In this document: positions 16,371 through 25,612 of the stretch, in pieces
Position numbering within the stretch: the stretch's first letter is position 1
How the letters are laid out: each line of letters opens with the position of its first letter
From: an uncultured Prevotellaceae bacterium
GTDB lineage: Bacteria > Bacteroidota > Bacteroidia > Bacteroidales > Bacteroidaceae
Direction of reading: 5' to 3'
DNA: 64,000 bases
Assembly (NCBI GenBank): GCA_902792635.1
Contig: CADBAG010000009.1
Coordinates: forward strand, 1-64,000
Made by a program: the position numbers and the translations under genes
The notes under the pieces: generated by a model
The model's database searches: none
Seen by the model: the letters and a program-made list of their open reading frames with translations, nothing else
Told to the model about the DNA's origin: nothing

Positions 16371-18638
16371 CTACATTATCTGCCTCACCTCTTTAAGATC
16401 ATCCACCTTCTTCAGCCGCCCGATGATGGTCTTGACATCCTCGCGGTCGTGTACGCGGAGCTCGATCTGACCACTGAAGATACCCTGGTCGGCCGTGAAC
16501 GACACCTTATGGATGTTGACGTTCATCTTGTTGGAGATGATCTCCGCCACATCGTGGAGGATACCTTTGCGGTCGATGCCTTCCACCTCAATCGTTGCAT
16601 CGAAATAGAGAATGCGATGCATGTCCCATGTTGCATCGAGGATACGCGGGCCGAAGCTCGCCTTGAGCTTGCTCGCTGTGGGGCAGGAGCGTTTGTGGAT
16701 CTCGATGTGTCCTCTGCCATCGATGAAGCCGAGAATGTCGTCGCCGGGAATCGGGTGACAACACTGCGGGAAGATATACATGCCGATGGTGCGCTCGGAG
16801 ATGACACACGGTATCTTCTTGTTGAAGTTCTTGTCCGCAACTAACAGTTCCTTGCTGACGGGATGCGTGGCTTCTTCTTTTTTCTTCCGTCCGATGAAAG
16901 GCACGAACTTCTTCCAGCCTGATGCCGACGACGACTTCTTCGCATTCAGCGCCTCAAGGTCTTTGTCACTGAGGATAACTGTCTTCTTACCCAAGGCAAT
17001 GAAGAAGTTCTCCTGCGTGTCTATCTCATGGAGTGCGCAAAGTTTTGTGATGATATCAGGAGATGGCTGCAGGTCTTTGTCCTTGAGCCACTGTTTGAAG
17101 GTCTCCTCACCAGCTATCTGCTGCTCACGGCTCTCACGGCGTAGGATAGCCTGAATTTTAGAACGCGCCTTGGCGGTAGAGACAAAGTTGATCCATGATG
17201 GCTGCACATGCTGCGAGTTAGACGACAAGACCTCCACCTGGTCACCGCTCTGCAGCTTATGGCTCAGTGGCACAAGCCGGTGATTGACCTTGGCACCGAT
17301 ACAATGACTGCCGAGGAAAGTATGGATCTGGAAAGCAAAGTCGAGCACCGTGCTGCCTGAAGGCAACGTTTTCACCTCACCTTTCGGGGTAAAGACGAAG
17401 ATCTCTGTGGCAAAGAGGTTAAGCTTGATGGAGTCGAGGAAATCCATGGCATCCGGCTGAGGGTCGTCGAGGATCTCCTTGATGGTGCCGAGCCATTTGT
17501 TCAGTTCGGTATCCTCATCAGTAGAGTTCTTCTCCTTATATTTCCAGTGAGCGGCAAAACCTTGCTCTGCGATGTCATCCATGCGGTCGGAGCGAATCTG
17601 CACCTCAATCCATTTGCCTTGCTTCGACATCAGAGTGGCGTGCAAAGCCTGGTAGCCGTTGGCCTTCGGATGGTTGACCCAGTCGCGCAGGCGGTCGGGA
17701 TGGCTCTTGTAGATCTGGTTTAAAGCAACGTATATCTGGAAGCACTCGTTGATCTCATCTTTGCGGTCCTTCGGGATAAACACGATTCGTACGGCAAGGA
17801 TGTCGTAGATCTCCTCGAAGGTGACGTGCTTGTTCTGCATCTTGCACCAGATAGAGTAGGGGCTCTTGACACGTGCCTTGATCGTATAGGTGAAGCCCAT
17901 CTTGTCGAGCGACTCGCGGATAGGCGCCGTAAAACTGTCGAAGAGATCCTGACGCTCCTTCTCCGTCATCGAGAGTTTCTGCATGATGCGGTCGTACTCC
18001 TCGGGGTGTTCAAACTTGAAGCTGAGGTCTTCAAGCTCCGTCTTGATCTTGTTGAGACCTAAGCGGTTGGCGATAGGCGCATAGATATACAGCGTCTCGC
18101 CGGCAATCTTATATTGTTTGTTCTTTGGCTGCGAGGCAAGCGTGCGCATGTTATGCAGTCGGTCGCAGATCTTGATGAGGATGACGCGGATATCATCGCT
18201 CATCGTGAGCAGCAGTTTCTTGAAGTTCTCAGCCTGCGCCGAGGCGTGGTCACCGAAGATGCCGCCACTGATCTTTGTCAGGCCGTCGACGATCTGTGCG
18301 ATCTTCGGTCCGAAGATGTTCTCGATGTCTTCCGTCGTATAGTCGGTGTCCTCCACGACATCGTGGAGCAGTGCCGCACAGATACTCGTGGAGCCGAGGC
18401 CCATCTCCTCACAGGCTATCTGAGCCACAGCGATAGGATGCATGATGTATGGCTCGCCCGAGAGCCTGCGCACGCCTTTGTGTGCCTGGCGCGCGAAGTT
18501 GAACGCTTTTGTGATGATATCCACCTTACGGCGGTGGGAGGAGTGCAGATAAGTGTCGAGCAGATGATTGAATGCATCCATGATCATCTTGTTGTCGGCT
18601 TGCTCTCTCTCTTTGTTTTTCAGCTCTTGGTCGTCCAT
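16371..18638 (-). CDS. rsh: Bifunctional (p)ppGpp synthetase/hydrolase (Rel/SpoT)
   Basis: 755 residues from ATG 18638 (a TTG two codons upstream is not needed). Domain order: HD hydrolase with HDVVEDTD near residue 91 and CDRLHNMRTL near 155; synthetase with RVKSPYSIWCKM and GYQALHATLM; TGS domain (FVFTPKGEVKTLPSGSTVLDFAFQIH); zinc-finger/helical region; C-terminal ACT domain (IEVEGIDRKGILHDVAEII). The intact HD motif means it can degrade as well as make ppGpp. First gene of the conserved leftward run with mltD, DUF5683, parB and parA upstream. Confidence 0.96.
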   Translation of the reverse strand: MDDQELKNKEREQADNKMIMDAFNHLLDTYLHSSHRRKVDIITKAFNFARQAHKGVRRLSGEPYIMHPIAVAQIACEEMGLGSTSICAALLHDVVEDTDYTTEDIENIFGPKIAQIVDGLTKISGGIFGDHASAQAENFKKLLLTMSDDIRVILIKICDRLHNMRTLASQPKNKQYKIAGETLYIYAPIANRLGLNKIKTELEDLSFKFEHPEEYDRIMQKLSMTEKERQDLFDSFTAPIRESLDKMGFTYTIKARVKSPYSIWCKMQNKHVTFEEIYDILAVRIVFIPKDRKDEINECFQIYVALNQIYKSHPDRLRDWVNHPKANGYQALHATLMSKQGKWIEVQIRSDRMDDIAEQGFAAHWKYKEKNSTDEDTELNKWLGTIKEILDDPQPDAMDFLDSIKLNLFATEIFVFTPKGEVKTLPSGSTVLDFAFQIHTFLGSHCIGAKVNHRLVPLSHKLQSGDQVEVLSSNSQHVQPSWINFVSTAKARSKIQAILRRESREQQIAGEETFKQWLKDKDLQPSPDIITKLCALHEIDTQENFFIALGKKTVILSDKDLEALNAKKSSSASGWKKFVPFIGRKKKEEATHPVSKELLVADKNFNKKIPCVISERTIGMYIFPQCCHPIPGDDILGFIDGRGHIEIHKRSCPTASKLKASFGPRILDATWDMHRILYFDATIEVEGIDRKGILHDVAEIISNKMNVNIHKVSFTADQGIFSGQIELRVHDREDVKTIIGRLKKVDDLKEVRQIM

Positions 18639-18687
18639 ACTCAATCTAATTAAATAGGTTCACGTTGCCCAGCTAAACATAGCTGAT

Positions 18688-20172
18688 TTATTTCACGCGT
18701 ATCTTCTTACCGGCGCGGATATTGCTGCCGCTGATCTTGTTCAGCTTCTTCAGCTTCGATACCGTGGTGTGGTTGCGCTCTGCTATCTCGCTGAGCGTAT
18801 CGCCTTCCTTGACAGATACATGCTTGGGATTGTCAGACTTCTTACTCTTCTTGCTCTTCGAACTGCTCTTGTTGCTTCGCGAGCTCCTGCGGCTGCTTCG
18901 TTTTGATGAACGGCGGGTGCTGCTCTTGCTTACGGAAGCATTATCGTCGTCATTATCATCATTGTCGGAGCTAACGTTGTCGGAGCTTGCTTTCTCAGGA
19001 TTAGCCTTTGTCGTGTCGTCCTTCTTCTTTCCAAACACTACCTTGTTCTTGTTGACCGTGTAGTTGTCTGAACCACCGGCAACCTCCACCTCTGTGCGCT
19101 TGGGCTTATAGTCCTTAACATCAGCGTTGATGATAGAGTCTTCCTTGTCAATGAAGACAGGGATAAGGGCCTCGGGGAGACGCAGTGCTGTGAGACCTGA
19201 GCGGCCGTTGACGATATTGCGGCGATACTGTGGATTGAGATCCTGAAGCTCATCGACACTGATGTTGAGCACCTGTGCAATCTGCTCGAAGTGGATGTCA
19301 CGGTCGACCATCACGGTGTCGGTCTGCTGCGGCAGGTCGGAAGTCAGCGGACAGATATTATGGTCACAGTAATAGTTCATCACATAGTTGGCAGCGATGA
19401 AAGCCGGCACATATCCGCGCGTCTCAGCAGGGAGCTTCGGATAGATCTTCCAGTAGTCACGTTCGCCACGGGAGCGGCTGATGGCTTTGTTGAGCTGGTC
19501 TTTGCCACAGTTGTAAGCGGAGATGACGAGGTTCCAGTCGCCATAGGTCTTATACAGATCGCTCAGATAATGGGCTGCCGCATAGGAAGCGCGCACGAGA
19601 TCGCGGCGCTCATCGACGAGCGAGTTGACCTTCAGTCCGTAGCGGCGTGCTGTCTTCAGCATGAACTGCCAAAGGCCCACAGCGCCTGCATGCGACTTGG
19701 CATTGGGGTCGAGGGCCGACTCGATGATAGGCAGATACTTCAACTCCAACGGAAGATCGTAGCTCTCGAGCGCTTCCTCGAACACAGGGAGGTAGAAGTT
19801 TTGTGCACCTAACATATAAGCCACCTTGCGGCGTAGCTGGCCCGTGTAGCGGTCGATGAACGCTTGCACGATACCGTTGTAAGGCATCTCGATGACGGTT
19901 GGGAGTTTGGCGAGGCGTGCCTTGTAGACAGCAGAATCGTAGACCGGGTTGATGTCCGGCATGTTACAGTCGGTATCCGGCTTGAGAAGGGTCTTGGCCT
20001 TGTAGAGATTCATCAGACTGTCGAGGTCTGTCGTCATGGCCTCAGGGACATCGATCTTCTCTTCCTTGCCATTCTCATTGACTGTGACTGTCTTGTCATC
20101 AGTCTGCGCCTGTGCCGTGAGACAGAAGGCGGAGAACAATGCTGCGAATATGTATAGTCTTTTCTTTTTCAC
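18688..20172 (-). CDS. mltD: Membrane-bound lytic transglycosylase with LysM (MltD-like)
   Basis: 494 residues with signal peptide (AALFSAFCLTAQAQ). SLT domain around residues 110-240: catalytic Glu in LPIIESALDPNAKSHAGAVG, then GLWQFM and AYNCGKDQLNKAI. A LysM-like segment follows (IHFEQIAQVLNISVDELQDLNP), then a charged low-complexity linker very rich in Ser, Lys and Asp (about 385-450), then a terminal LysM (VKEGDTLSEIAERNHTTVSKL). Cleaves peptidoglycan glycan strands in the periplasm. No lipobox Cys follows the signal sequence, unlike E. coli MltD. Confidence 0.93.
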   Translation of the reverse strand: MKKKRLYIFAALFSAFCLTAQAQTDDKTVTVNENGKEEKIDVPEAMTTDLDSLMNLYKAKTLLKPDTDCNMPDINPVYDSAVYKARLAKLPTVIEMPYNGIVQAFIDRYTGQLRRKVAYMLGAQNFYLPVFEEALESYDLPLELKYLPIIESALDPNAKSHAGAVGLWQFMLKTARRYGLKVNSLVDERRDLVRASYAAAHYLSDLYKTYGDWNLVISAYNCGKDQLNKAISRSRGERDYWKIYPKLPAETRGYVPAFIAANYVMNYYCDHNICPLTSDLPQQTDTVMVDRDIHFEQIAQVLNISVDELQDLNPQYRRNIVNGRSGLTALRLPEALIPVFIDKEDSIINADVKDYKPKRTEVEVAGGSDNYTVNKNKVVFGKKKDDTTKANPEKASSDNVSSDNDDNDDDNASVSKSSTRRSSKRSSRRSSRSNKSSSKSKKSKKSDNPKHVSVKEGDTLSEIAERNHTTVSKLKKLNKISGSNIRAGKKIRVK

Positions 20173-20214
20173 TTTATAGGATTCAAAATATATTATTAGA
20201 TGCGGGCTTAGGAT

Positions 20215-20934
20215 TTAGAATGTAAATCCGCATTGCAGGCCAATGCCCGGCTTATTAAACATGGTATAACTGTTCTGAGAACTGTTGATGATGGCGGGGG
20301 AGAAATGAAAACTCAGGTTCGGTGAGATATCAAACTCCGACAACGAGGCATCGACATAAGCGTCAATCACGGAGAGGGCATAGACGCCTACCATGACGAA
20401 GAAGCTCAGGTCGCGCCAGCGGCGGTAACGGTCCTTACGCTGTTTGAATACATTCTGCCACCGCGACATGTTCTCACTGGTGATCTTCGTGCCGAGATGC
20501 AGAAACTGGTTATAGCTTTGCGTCGTAGGATCACTGTCCATGATGTCGAGATAAGCCTGGCTATAGTCGTGATACATCATGTTGTTCCATCTCAGCGCAT
20601 AGGCACAACCCACAAAGCCCCCGTAGAAGATCGGCAGCTTCCAGTATTTGCGGTTATAGATCTGTCCGGCACCCGGCATGACGAGGGCCAGCCACATGGC
20701 ACGCTTGGGATCAGGCTTCCATGTCGCCCAGTCGCGCTCGTGCTTCTTCAGCTTCGTGCTGTCGGTCTGGGCTTGCTTGTCCATACGTACAAGGCTGTCC
20801 TCAGCCACAAGTTGCTCGGCATGGATCGTGTCGCCGGTTTGTTTATGGCTGATGGTCTGCGCCTCGAGGCTCTGCGGGCAGCAGAGAAGACAAAGGGCGG
20901 AAACTACTATTATAATATAATGTGTAATATTCAT
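20215..20934 (-). CDS. DUF5683 domain protein, exported or membrane-anchored
   Basis: 239 residues from ATG 20934; the longer frame begins with a GTG inside the gap after parB. N-terminal hydrophobic segment (HYIIIVVSALCLLCC...LEAQ), then the DUF5683 core: KPDPKRAMWLALVMPGAGQIYNRKYWKLPIFYGGFVG and RWRDLSFFVMVGVYALSVIDAYVDASLSEFDIS, with two or three membrane segments. Always found in this parA-parB-DUF5683-mltD-rsh order in Bacteroidetes as far as I recall; function unknown. Confidence 0.88.
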   Translation of the reverse strand: MNITHYIIIVVSALCLLCCPQSLEAQTISHKQTGDTIHAEQLVAEDSLVRMDKQAQTDSTKLKKHERDWATWKPDPKRAMWLALVMPGAGQIYNRKYWKLPIFYGGFVGCAYALRWNNMMYHDYSQAYLDIMDSDPTTQSYNQFLHLGTKITSENMSRWQNVFKQRKDRYRRWRDLSFFVMVGVYALSVIDAYVDASLSEFDISPNLSFHFSPAIINSSQNSYTMFNKPGIGLQCGFTF

Positions 20935-20979
20935 ATTTTGGATGGTGGCCGGCACTATGGCACGGCCACTGCACTATCA

Positions 20980-21882
20980 TCACTGTGCGGGTTCTTGCTT
21001 CAATCCGTCGAAGATACTCATGATATGCTCCAACTGCTCCTCATTCTCGAAGGGAATGCTGATCTTGCCTTTGCCCTTGTTCGTGCACGAGAGCTGTACC
21101 TTCGTGCCGAGGAACTCTGACAGATGGTCGCGCAGCGAAGCATAGGTCTCTGACAGCGCGTTCTTGGCCTTAATCTTCTTCTTCCCGGCATCGATGTCCT
21201 CTCCGTTCTTGAGGTGCTGCACCATCTCCTCGACTTTACGTACAGACCAGCCGTTCTTCACAATCTCCTTGAAGAGCTGGAGCTGTGTCGAGGGACTGTC
21301 GATGGCGAGCAGTGCACGGGCGTGGCCCATGTCGATCTCTTTCTTCTGCAGCGCCATCTGCACCTGAGCCGGGAGCTTGAGCAGACGGAGATAGTTGGTG
21401 ACGTTGGCGCGGCTCTTGCCTACGCGCTCCGCCACTTTCTCCTGCGTCATGTCCTTGCCTTCCATGAGATGCTCATAGGCGAGGGAGATCTCTATCGGGT
21501 TGAGATCCTCACGCTGGATATTCTCTACGAGTGCCATCTCCATGACGCTCTCGTCCTTGATCGTGCGGATATAGGCAGGGATGGTCTTCAGTCCGGCGAT
21601 CTGTGAGGCTCTCCAACGGCGCTCTCCGGCAATGATCTGGAAGCGGTTCTCCGCGATCTGTCGGAGCGTGATAGGCTGGATGATACCTATCTCGCGGATG
21701 CTGGCTGCGAGCTCCTCGAGCTTGTCCTCATCGAAGAGGCTGCGGGGCTGGTTGGGATTGCGCTCTATCTGGTCGAGAGGAATCTCGCTGATCGTCGACG
21801 AGCCTTCCGTGCGCACGCTCTCCGTGGAGAGCAGGGCGTCGAGGCCGCGGCCGAGCGCATTGAATTTCTTATGTACTGCCAT
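20980..21882 (-). CDS. parB: Chromosome partitioning protein ParB (Spo0J)
   Basis: 300 residues. N-terminal GRGLDALLS, the CTPase motif GERRWRASQIAG (box II), HTH MTQEKVAERVGKSRANVTNYLRLLKLP, central linker and C-terminal dimerisation region. It loads at parS and spreads as a CTP-dependent clamp to organise the origin region. The gene follows parA by 15 bases. I saw no canonical parS palindrome nearby by eye. Confidence 0.96.
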   Translation of the reverse strand: MAVHKKFNALGRGLDALLSTESVRTEGSSTISEIPLDQIERNPNQPRSLFDEDKLEELAASIREIGIIQPITLRQIAENRFQIIAGERRWRASQIAGLKTIPAYIRTIKDESVMEMALVENIQREDLNPIEISLAYEHLMEGKDMTQEKVAERVGKSRANVTNYLRLLKLPAQVQMALQKKEIDMGHARALLAIDSPSTQLQLFKEIVKNGWSVRKVEEMVQHLKNGEDIDAGKKKIKAKNALSETYASLRDHLSEFLGTKVQLSCTNKGKGKISIPFENEEQLEHIMSIFDGLKQEPAQ

Positions 21883-21897
21883 GATGTTGTTTACGCG

Positions 21898-22662
21898 TTA
21901 AGAGTTCTTGTCGATGATTTCCTTGGCCAGAGCCAAGTGGTTCTTGGCACCTGTGGAGTCGGCATCGTAGAGGATGACAGGCAGACCGTGGCTCGGAGCC
22001 TCAGAGAGCTTGACATTGCGCTGGATGACGGTCTTGAAAACGAGCTCCTGGAAGTGGCGCTTCACCTCATCGTAGATCTGATTGGCTAAACGCAGACGGG
22101 AGTCGTACATCGTCAGCAGGAATCCTTCGATCTCGAGCTTCGTGTTGAGGCGGCTCTTGATAATCTTGATCGTGTTGAGCAGTTTGCTGATACCTTCCAA
22201 GGCGAAATACTCACACTGCACGGGGATGATCACTGAGTTGGCAGCCGTCAGGGCGTTGACCGTGATCAGTCCGAGCGACGGAGAGCAGTCGATGAGGATG
22301 TAGTCGTATTCCGGCCGCAAGGGGTCGAGGATATTCTTCAGCATTTTCTCGCGGTTGTCATAGTTGAGCATCTCTATCTCAGCACCTACGAGGTCGATAT
22401 GGCTGGGTATGATGTCGAGACCATCGATATCCGTGGTGTAGATGGCATCGCGCACGTCAGCGTGGTCGATGATGCACTCGTAGATGGAGCAGTCGACCTG
22501 CGAGATGTCCACACCTAATCCGCTGGAGGCGTTGGCCTGCGGGTCAGCGTCTACAACAAGAACTTTCTTCTCAAGGGTGGCGAGGGATGCGGCCAGGTTG
22601 ATGGTGGTCGTGGTCTTTCCTACACCGCCTTTCTGATTAGCTAAAGCAATGATTTTTGCCAT
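21898..22662 (-). CDS. parA: Chromosome partitioning ATPase ParA (Soj)
   Basis: 254 residues from ATG 22662 (MAKIIALANQKGGVGKTTT); another ATG three codons upstream is less typical. Deviant Walker A KGGVGKTT, Walker A' VVDADPQANASSGLG, Walker B DYILIDCSPSLGLIT. Small Soj-type ParA without an N-terminal HTH. Partner of parB. Divergent from surE; -7 box TATCTTTG at 22748-22755. Confidence 0.96.
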   Translation of the reverse strand: MAKIIALANQKGGVGKTTTTINLAASLATLEKKVLVVDADPQANASSGLGVDISQVDCSIYECIIDHADVRDAIYTTDIDGLDIIPSHIDLVGAEIEMLNYDNREKMLKNILDPLRPEYDYILIDCSPSLGLITVNALTAANSVIIPVQCEYFALEGISKLLNTIKIIKSRLNTKLEIEGFLLTMYDSRLRLANQIYDEVKRHFQELVFKTVIQRNVKLSEAPSHGLPVILYDADSTGAKNHLALAKEIIDKNS

Positions 22663-22747
22663 TGTTATCATCTTTTAGCCCTGCCCGGTACCGTTAAAGC
22701 TTGCGAAAAGCTTATGAAAACGGGTGCGGACATGGCATAGTTCGTTG

Positions 22748-22755
22748 CAAAGATA
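22748..22755 (-). promoter_or_regulatory. -7 box for the parA-parB operon
   Basis: Minus-strand TATCTTTG, exact TAnnTTTG; about 85 bases before parA. Confidence 0.5.
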
Positions 22756-22773
22756 CATATTTTGCGTGAAACA

Positions 22774-22804
22774 TTTGCTTTTTAAACCTTTTTTCGTACT
22801 TTTG
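22774..22804 (+). promoter_or_regulatory. Bacteroidetes-type promoter of surE-lpxB
   Basis: -33 TTTG at 22774-22777 and -7 TACTTTTG at 22797-22804 with a 19-bp spacer; an exact match to the sigma-ABfr consensus. Expected transcript start near 22811, about 17 bases before the surE ATG. Confidence 0.75.
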
Positions 22805-22827
22805 CGGTGGAAATAATATCGAAAAAT

Positions 22828-23595
22828 ATGCAAACAAGACCTCTTATACTTATTTCGAATGATGACGGCTATCATTCACCCGGCATCCATAAACTCGTGG
22901 ATATCGTGCAGCCTCTCGGCGACGTGCTCGTCTGTGCCCCGGAGAGTGCGCGCTCGGGCTATTCGTGTGCGTTCTCTGCTGCCGACTTCCTGCGTCTGAA
23001 GAAGCGTAAGAATATCGGTCAGGCGGAGGTGTGGTCGTGCACCGGTACGCCTGTCGACTGTGTGAAGATCGCCCTCGACCAGCTCTGCAAGGAGCGGCGT
23101 CCCGACATCATCTTGAGTGGCATCAACCATGGCGACAACTCGTCAGTGAACAGTCACTACAGTGGCACTATGGGCGCCTGCATGGAGGGTTGTATGAAGT
23201 ATATCCCTTCCGTGGCTTTCTCCTCTTGCTATTACAATGAGGACGCTAACCTCGAGCCGTTACGCCCTTACGTGGAGAAGATAGTGAGCCGAGTGCTCAA
23301 AGACGGACTGCCGAAGGGCACATGCCTCAATGTCAACTTCCCTGCGCGGGAGCAGTTTGAAGGCATCAAGGCTTGCCGTATGACGTGGGGCTCGTGGATC
23401 AACGAGGTCGACAAGCGCCATCATCAGCGCGGCTACGACTATTTCTGGATGGTCGGCGAGTACCGCAACGATGAGCCGGAGGCTGAGGACACCGACCAGT
23501 GGGCACTGAAGCACGGCTATGTAGCCATCACGCCGACGACCGTCGATGTCACCGATTATGGGTTCTTGAAACAACTGCAATGCGATACTATCTGA
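22828..23595 (+). CDS. surE: 5'-nucleotidase SurE
   Basis: 255 residues from ATG 22828. Metal site motif ISNDDGYHSPGI at the N terminus, then APESARSGYS, GTPVDCVKIAL and SGINHGDN, all SurE hallmarks. Dephosphorylates nucleoside 5'- and 3'-monophosphates. It overlaps lpxB by 16 bases, so the two are translationally coupled. Confidence 0.95.
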   Translation: MQTRPLILISNDDGYHSPGIHKLVDIVQPLGDVLVCAPESARSGYSCAFSAADFLRLKKRKNIGQAEVWSCTGTPVDCVKIALDQLCKERRPDIILSGINHGDNSSVNSHYSGTMGACMEGCMKYIPSVAFSSCYYNEDANLEPLRPYVEKIVSRVLKDGLPKGTCLNVNFPAREQFEGIKACRMTWGSWINEVDKRHHQRGYDYFWMVGEYRNDEPEAEDTDQWALKHGYVAITPTTVDVTDYGFLKQLQCDTI

Positions 23596-24821
23596 TTGTC
23601 GGTGAGGCCAGTGGAGACCTCCATGCCTCGCGCCTGATGCATGCGCTGAAACAAGAAGATGCTGCGGCTGAGTTCCGTTTCTTTGGCGGCGACCTCATGG
23701 CAGCAGAGGGTGGCACGCGCGTGCGCCATTACAAGGACTTGGCTTACATGGGTTTCATCCCCGTGCTGCTCCATCTGCGCACGATCTTCCGCAATATGGC
23801 GTTCTGCAAGCAGGATATCGTGGCGTGGAAGCCGGATGTCGTCATCCTCGTCGACTATCCGGGCTTCAACCTTGACATCGCGAAGTTTGTACATGCCAAG
23901 ACCTCCATTCCCGTCTATTATTATATCTCACCGAAGATATGGGCGTGGAAAGAGTGGCGCATCAAACGGATCAAGCGCGATGTCTCGGAGATGTTCTCCA
24001 TCCTTCCTTTCGAGGTGCCGTTCTATGAGCAGAAGCATCATTTCCCCATCCATTATGTCGGCAACCCGACAGCGGAGGAGGTTCGTACCTTTCTCTCCGA
24101 TTACCATGAGACGAAGGAAGAATTCTGCCGACGCAATGGCCTCGATCCCGCCAAGCCCATCATCGCGCTGCTTGCCGGCAGTAGGAAGCAGGAGATCAAA
24201 GACAACCTGCCGGCGATGCTCAGAAGTACATTTCAAGGCCCCACCCCTTCCCCTCCCCCATCCAGGGGAGGGAAAGATATGCTTCAAGAATACCCTTGGA
24301 CGGACTATCAGGTGGTCATCGCCGGAGCGCCTTCTATAGATCGGAGCTATTATGAGCCGTATCTCTCTGGATATTCTGAGAAGTCTGGTACACTCGGTGA
24401 ATCCAGACCTTCCGTAAAACTCGTCTTTGGTGAGACCTATCCGCTTCTCGCTCATGCCACGGCAGCGTTGGTGACGAGTGGCACAGCGACCTTGGAGACA
24501 GCACTGTTCAATGTGCCGCAGGTCGTGTGCTACGAGACGCCGGTGCCGAAGATCATCCGTTGGGGCTTTAACCACATCATCCAGTGCAAATACATCAGTC
24601 TCGTCAATCTCATCGCCGACGAAGAGGTCGTCCCCGAGCTCTTTGCCGACCGGTTCAGTGTGGATAATATCCGTCGCCATCTCTTCGCCATCCTCCCCGG
24701 ACAGCCGGGCCGTGAGAAGATGTTCGAGGGCTACCGCATCGTGCGCGAGCGACTGGGCAACGACTCGGCACCGGAGAATGCGGCTAAGATCATGGTCGCT
24801 ATGCTAAGGAAAAAAGAATAA
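23580..24821 (+). CDS. lpxB: Lipid-A-disaccharide synthase, with in-frame repeat insertion
   Basis: 413 residues from ATG 23580 (MRYYLIVGEASGDLHASRL). GT19 glycosyltransferase joining UDP-2,3-diacylglucosamine and lipid X at the inner membrane. Motifs: GEASGDLHA, MGFIPVL, DYPGFNLDIAKF, YYISPKIWAW, GNPTAEEV, GSRKQEI, TSGTATLE and PQVVCYE. Between GSRKQEIKDNLPAMLRS and WTDYQVVIAGAP about 18 extra residues (GPTPSPPPSRGG...) are encoded by a 54-bp palindromic repeat (24237-24290) also found outside genes. A second loop (SGYSEKSGTLGESRPS) also seems longer than usual. The frame stays open and all catalytic segments are present, so it is probably active; the insertion should lie in a surface loop. 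Confidence 0.94.
   Translation: MRYYLIVGEASGDLHASRLMHALKQEDAAAEFRFFGGDLMAAEGGTRVRHYKDLAYMGFIPVLLHLRTIFRNMAFCKQDIVAWKPDVVILVDYPGFNLDIAKFVHAKTSIPVYYYISPKIWAWKEWRIKRIKRDVSEMFSILPFEVPFYEQKHHFPIHYVGNPTAEEVRTFLSDYHETKEEFCRRNGLDPAKPIIALLAGSRKQEIKDNLPAMLRSTFQGPTPSPPPSRGGKDMLQEYPWTDYQVVIAGAPSIDRSYYEPYLSGYSEKSGTLGESRPSVKLVFGETYPLLAHATAALVTSGTATLETALFNVPQVVCYETPVPKIIRWGFNHIIQCKYISLVNLIADEEVVPELFADRFSVDNIRRHLFAILPGQPGREKMFEGYRIVRERLGNDSAPENAAKIMVAMLRKKE
24237..24290. repeat. 54-bp palindromic repeat inside lpxB
   Basis: Core CCCTCCCCCATCCAGGGGAG preceded by GGCCCCACCCC and followed by GATATGCTTCAAGAA. It matches the element at 43095-43148, inverted and also exactly 54 bp, at all but a few positions, and partly matches 42922-42960. 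54 is divisible by three, so it keeps the lpxB frame. Confidence 0.85.
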
Positions 24822-24827
24822 ATGGGT

Positions 24828-24980
24828 CTCTTCCGTTTTTCGGGTTGATGGGTGCACACAACCTCGAAGAGGCTGAACATGGTTAGCCCCAGGTAAGGAG
24901 CGCAGCGACGCAACCTGGGGTTAGACGCCCGTCCATATCTTACCTGTCGGCCTCGAAGAGGGCGAACCTTGGCTGGGTGC
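24828..24980. repeat. Composite palindromic element, copy 2 (half)
   Basis: Starts like copy 1 (TTTTTCGGGTTGA), then ACCTCGAAGAGGCTGAACAT, the CCCCAGGT / ACCTGGGG stem with GGAGCGCAGCGACG in its loop, and GGCCTCGAAGAGGGCGAACC. The mirrored right half is missing. Confidence 0.8.
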
Positions 24981-25021
24981 TAATCTTTCCACACGGATCT
25001 TATTCTCACACGGATTTATTT

Positions 25022-25350
25022 TTCTCACACGGATTCTAAAGATTTTAAAGATGGCTACGCTCTTCGCTACGCGGTGATGCTACGGTTGGCGGCCTCCCAA
25101 CAACTATGACAACATCTAAAGGTTTATAGCGGTCTTGCGACATTGGCAAATATGCAACAATGTAATATGTAATAATGTAATAAAGTAATGTTTTGCAGCG
25201 GCCATTTTTCTGCATCGACCTATCACGACTTCACATGACCTTACCAACCCATATTTTCTCACACGGATTCTAAAGATTTTAAAGATGGCTACGCTCTTCG
25301 CTACGCGGTGATGCTTCGGTTGGCGGTCTCCCAACAACTATGACAACATC
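25022..25350. repeat. Long direct repeat (two ~95-bp copies) in a gene-poor stretch
   Basis: Copies at 25022-25115 and 25256-25350 are almost identical: CTCACACGGATTCTAAAGA..., a GCTACGCTCTTCGCTACGC palindrome, and CCCAACAACTATGACAACAT. Between them lie ATGTAATA-type repeats and the sequence TGCATCGACCTATCACGACT, which recurs at 25583. Confidence 0.8.
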
Positions 25351-25470
25351 AACAACTGAGACAACATTTAAAAAGACATCTTGATAAAGAAGAGTTGTTA
25401 ACGTTGTATGAGTTGTTAAAGTTGTCGAATAAGCAATAATACAAGTTGCAAGTCTACCTGAGTCATCGGC

Positions 25471-25545
25471 AATATGCAATAATGTAATATGCAATAATGT
25501 AATATGCAATAATGTAATATGTAATAATGTAATATTTTGCAGCGG
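25471..25545. repeat. Tandem repeat of AATATGCAATAATGTA-type units
   Basis: Four consecutive units of about 17 bp, then TTTTGCAGCGGG. A shorter degenerate version with the same end (TTTTGCAGCGG) occurs at 25146-25203. Confidence 0.75.
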
Positions 25546-25582
25546 GAAGAACTCTCGCATCGGCCTCACATTAAATAAATAT

Positions 25583-25612
25583 TGCATCGACCTATCACGA
25601 CTTCACACGACT
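25583..25612 (+). repeat. Left imperfect inverted repeat of the restriction island
   Basis: TGCATCGACCTATCACGACT and ten further bases. The reverse complement of 29524-29553 matches it at about 25 of 30 positions. An additional direct copy is at 25211-25240. The pair encloses the endonuclease, methylase, vsr and the 90-residue gene. Confidence 0.6.

Noticed and set aside
25279..25587. Frame with HITLLHITLLHITLL repeats
   Set aside because: It is the translation of the 17-bp tandem repeat, not a real leucine-rich protein.
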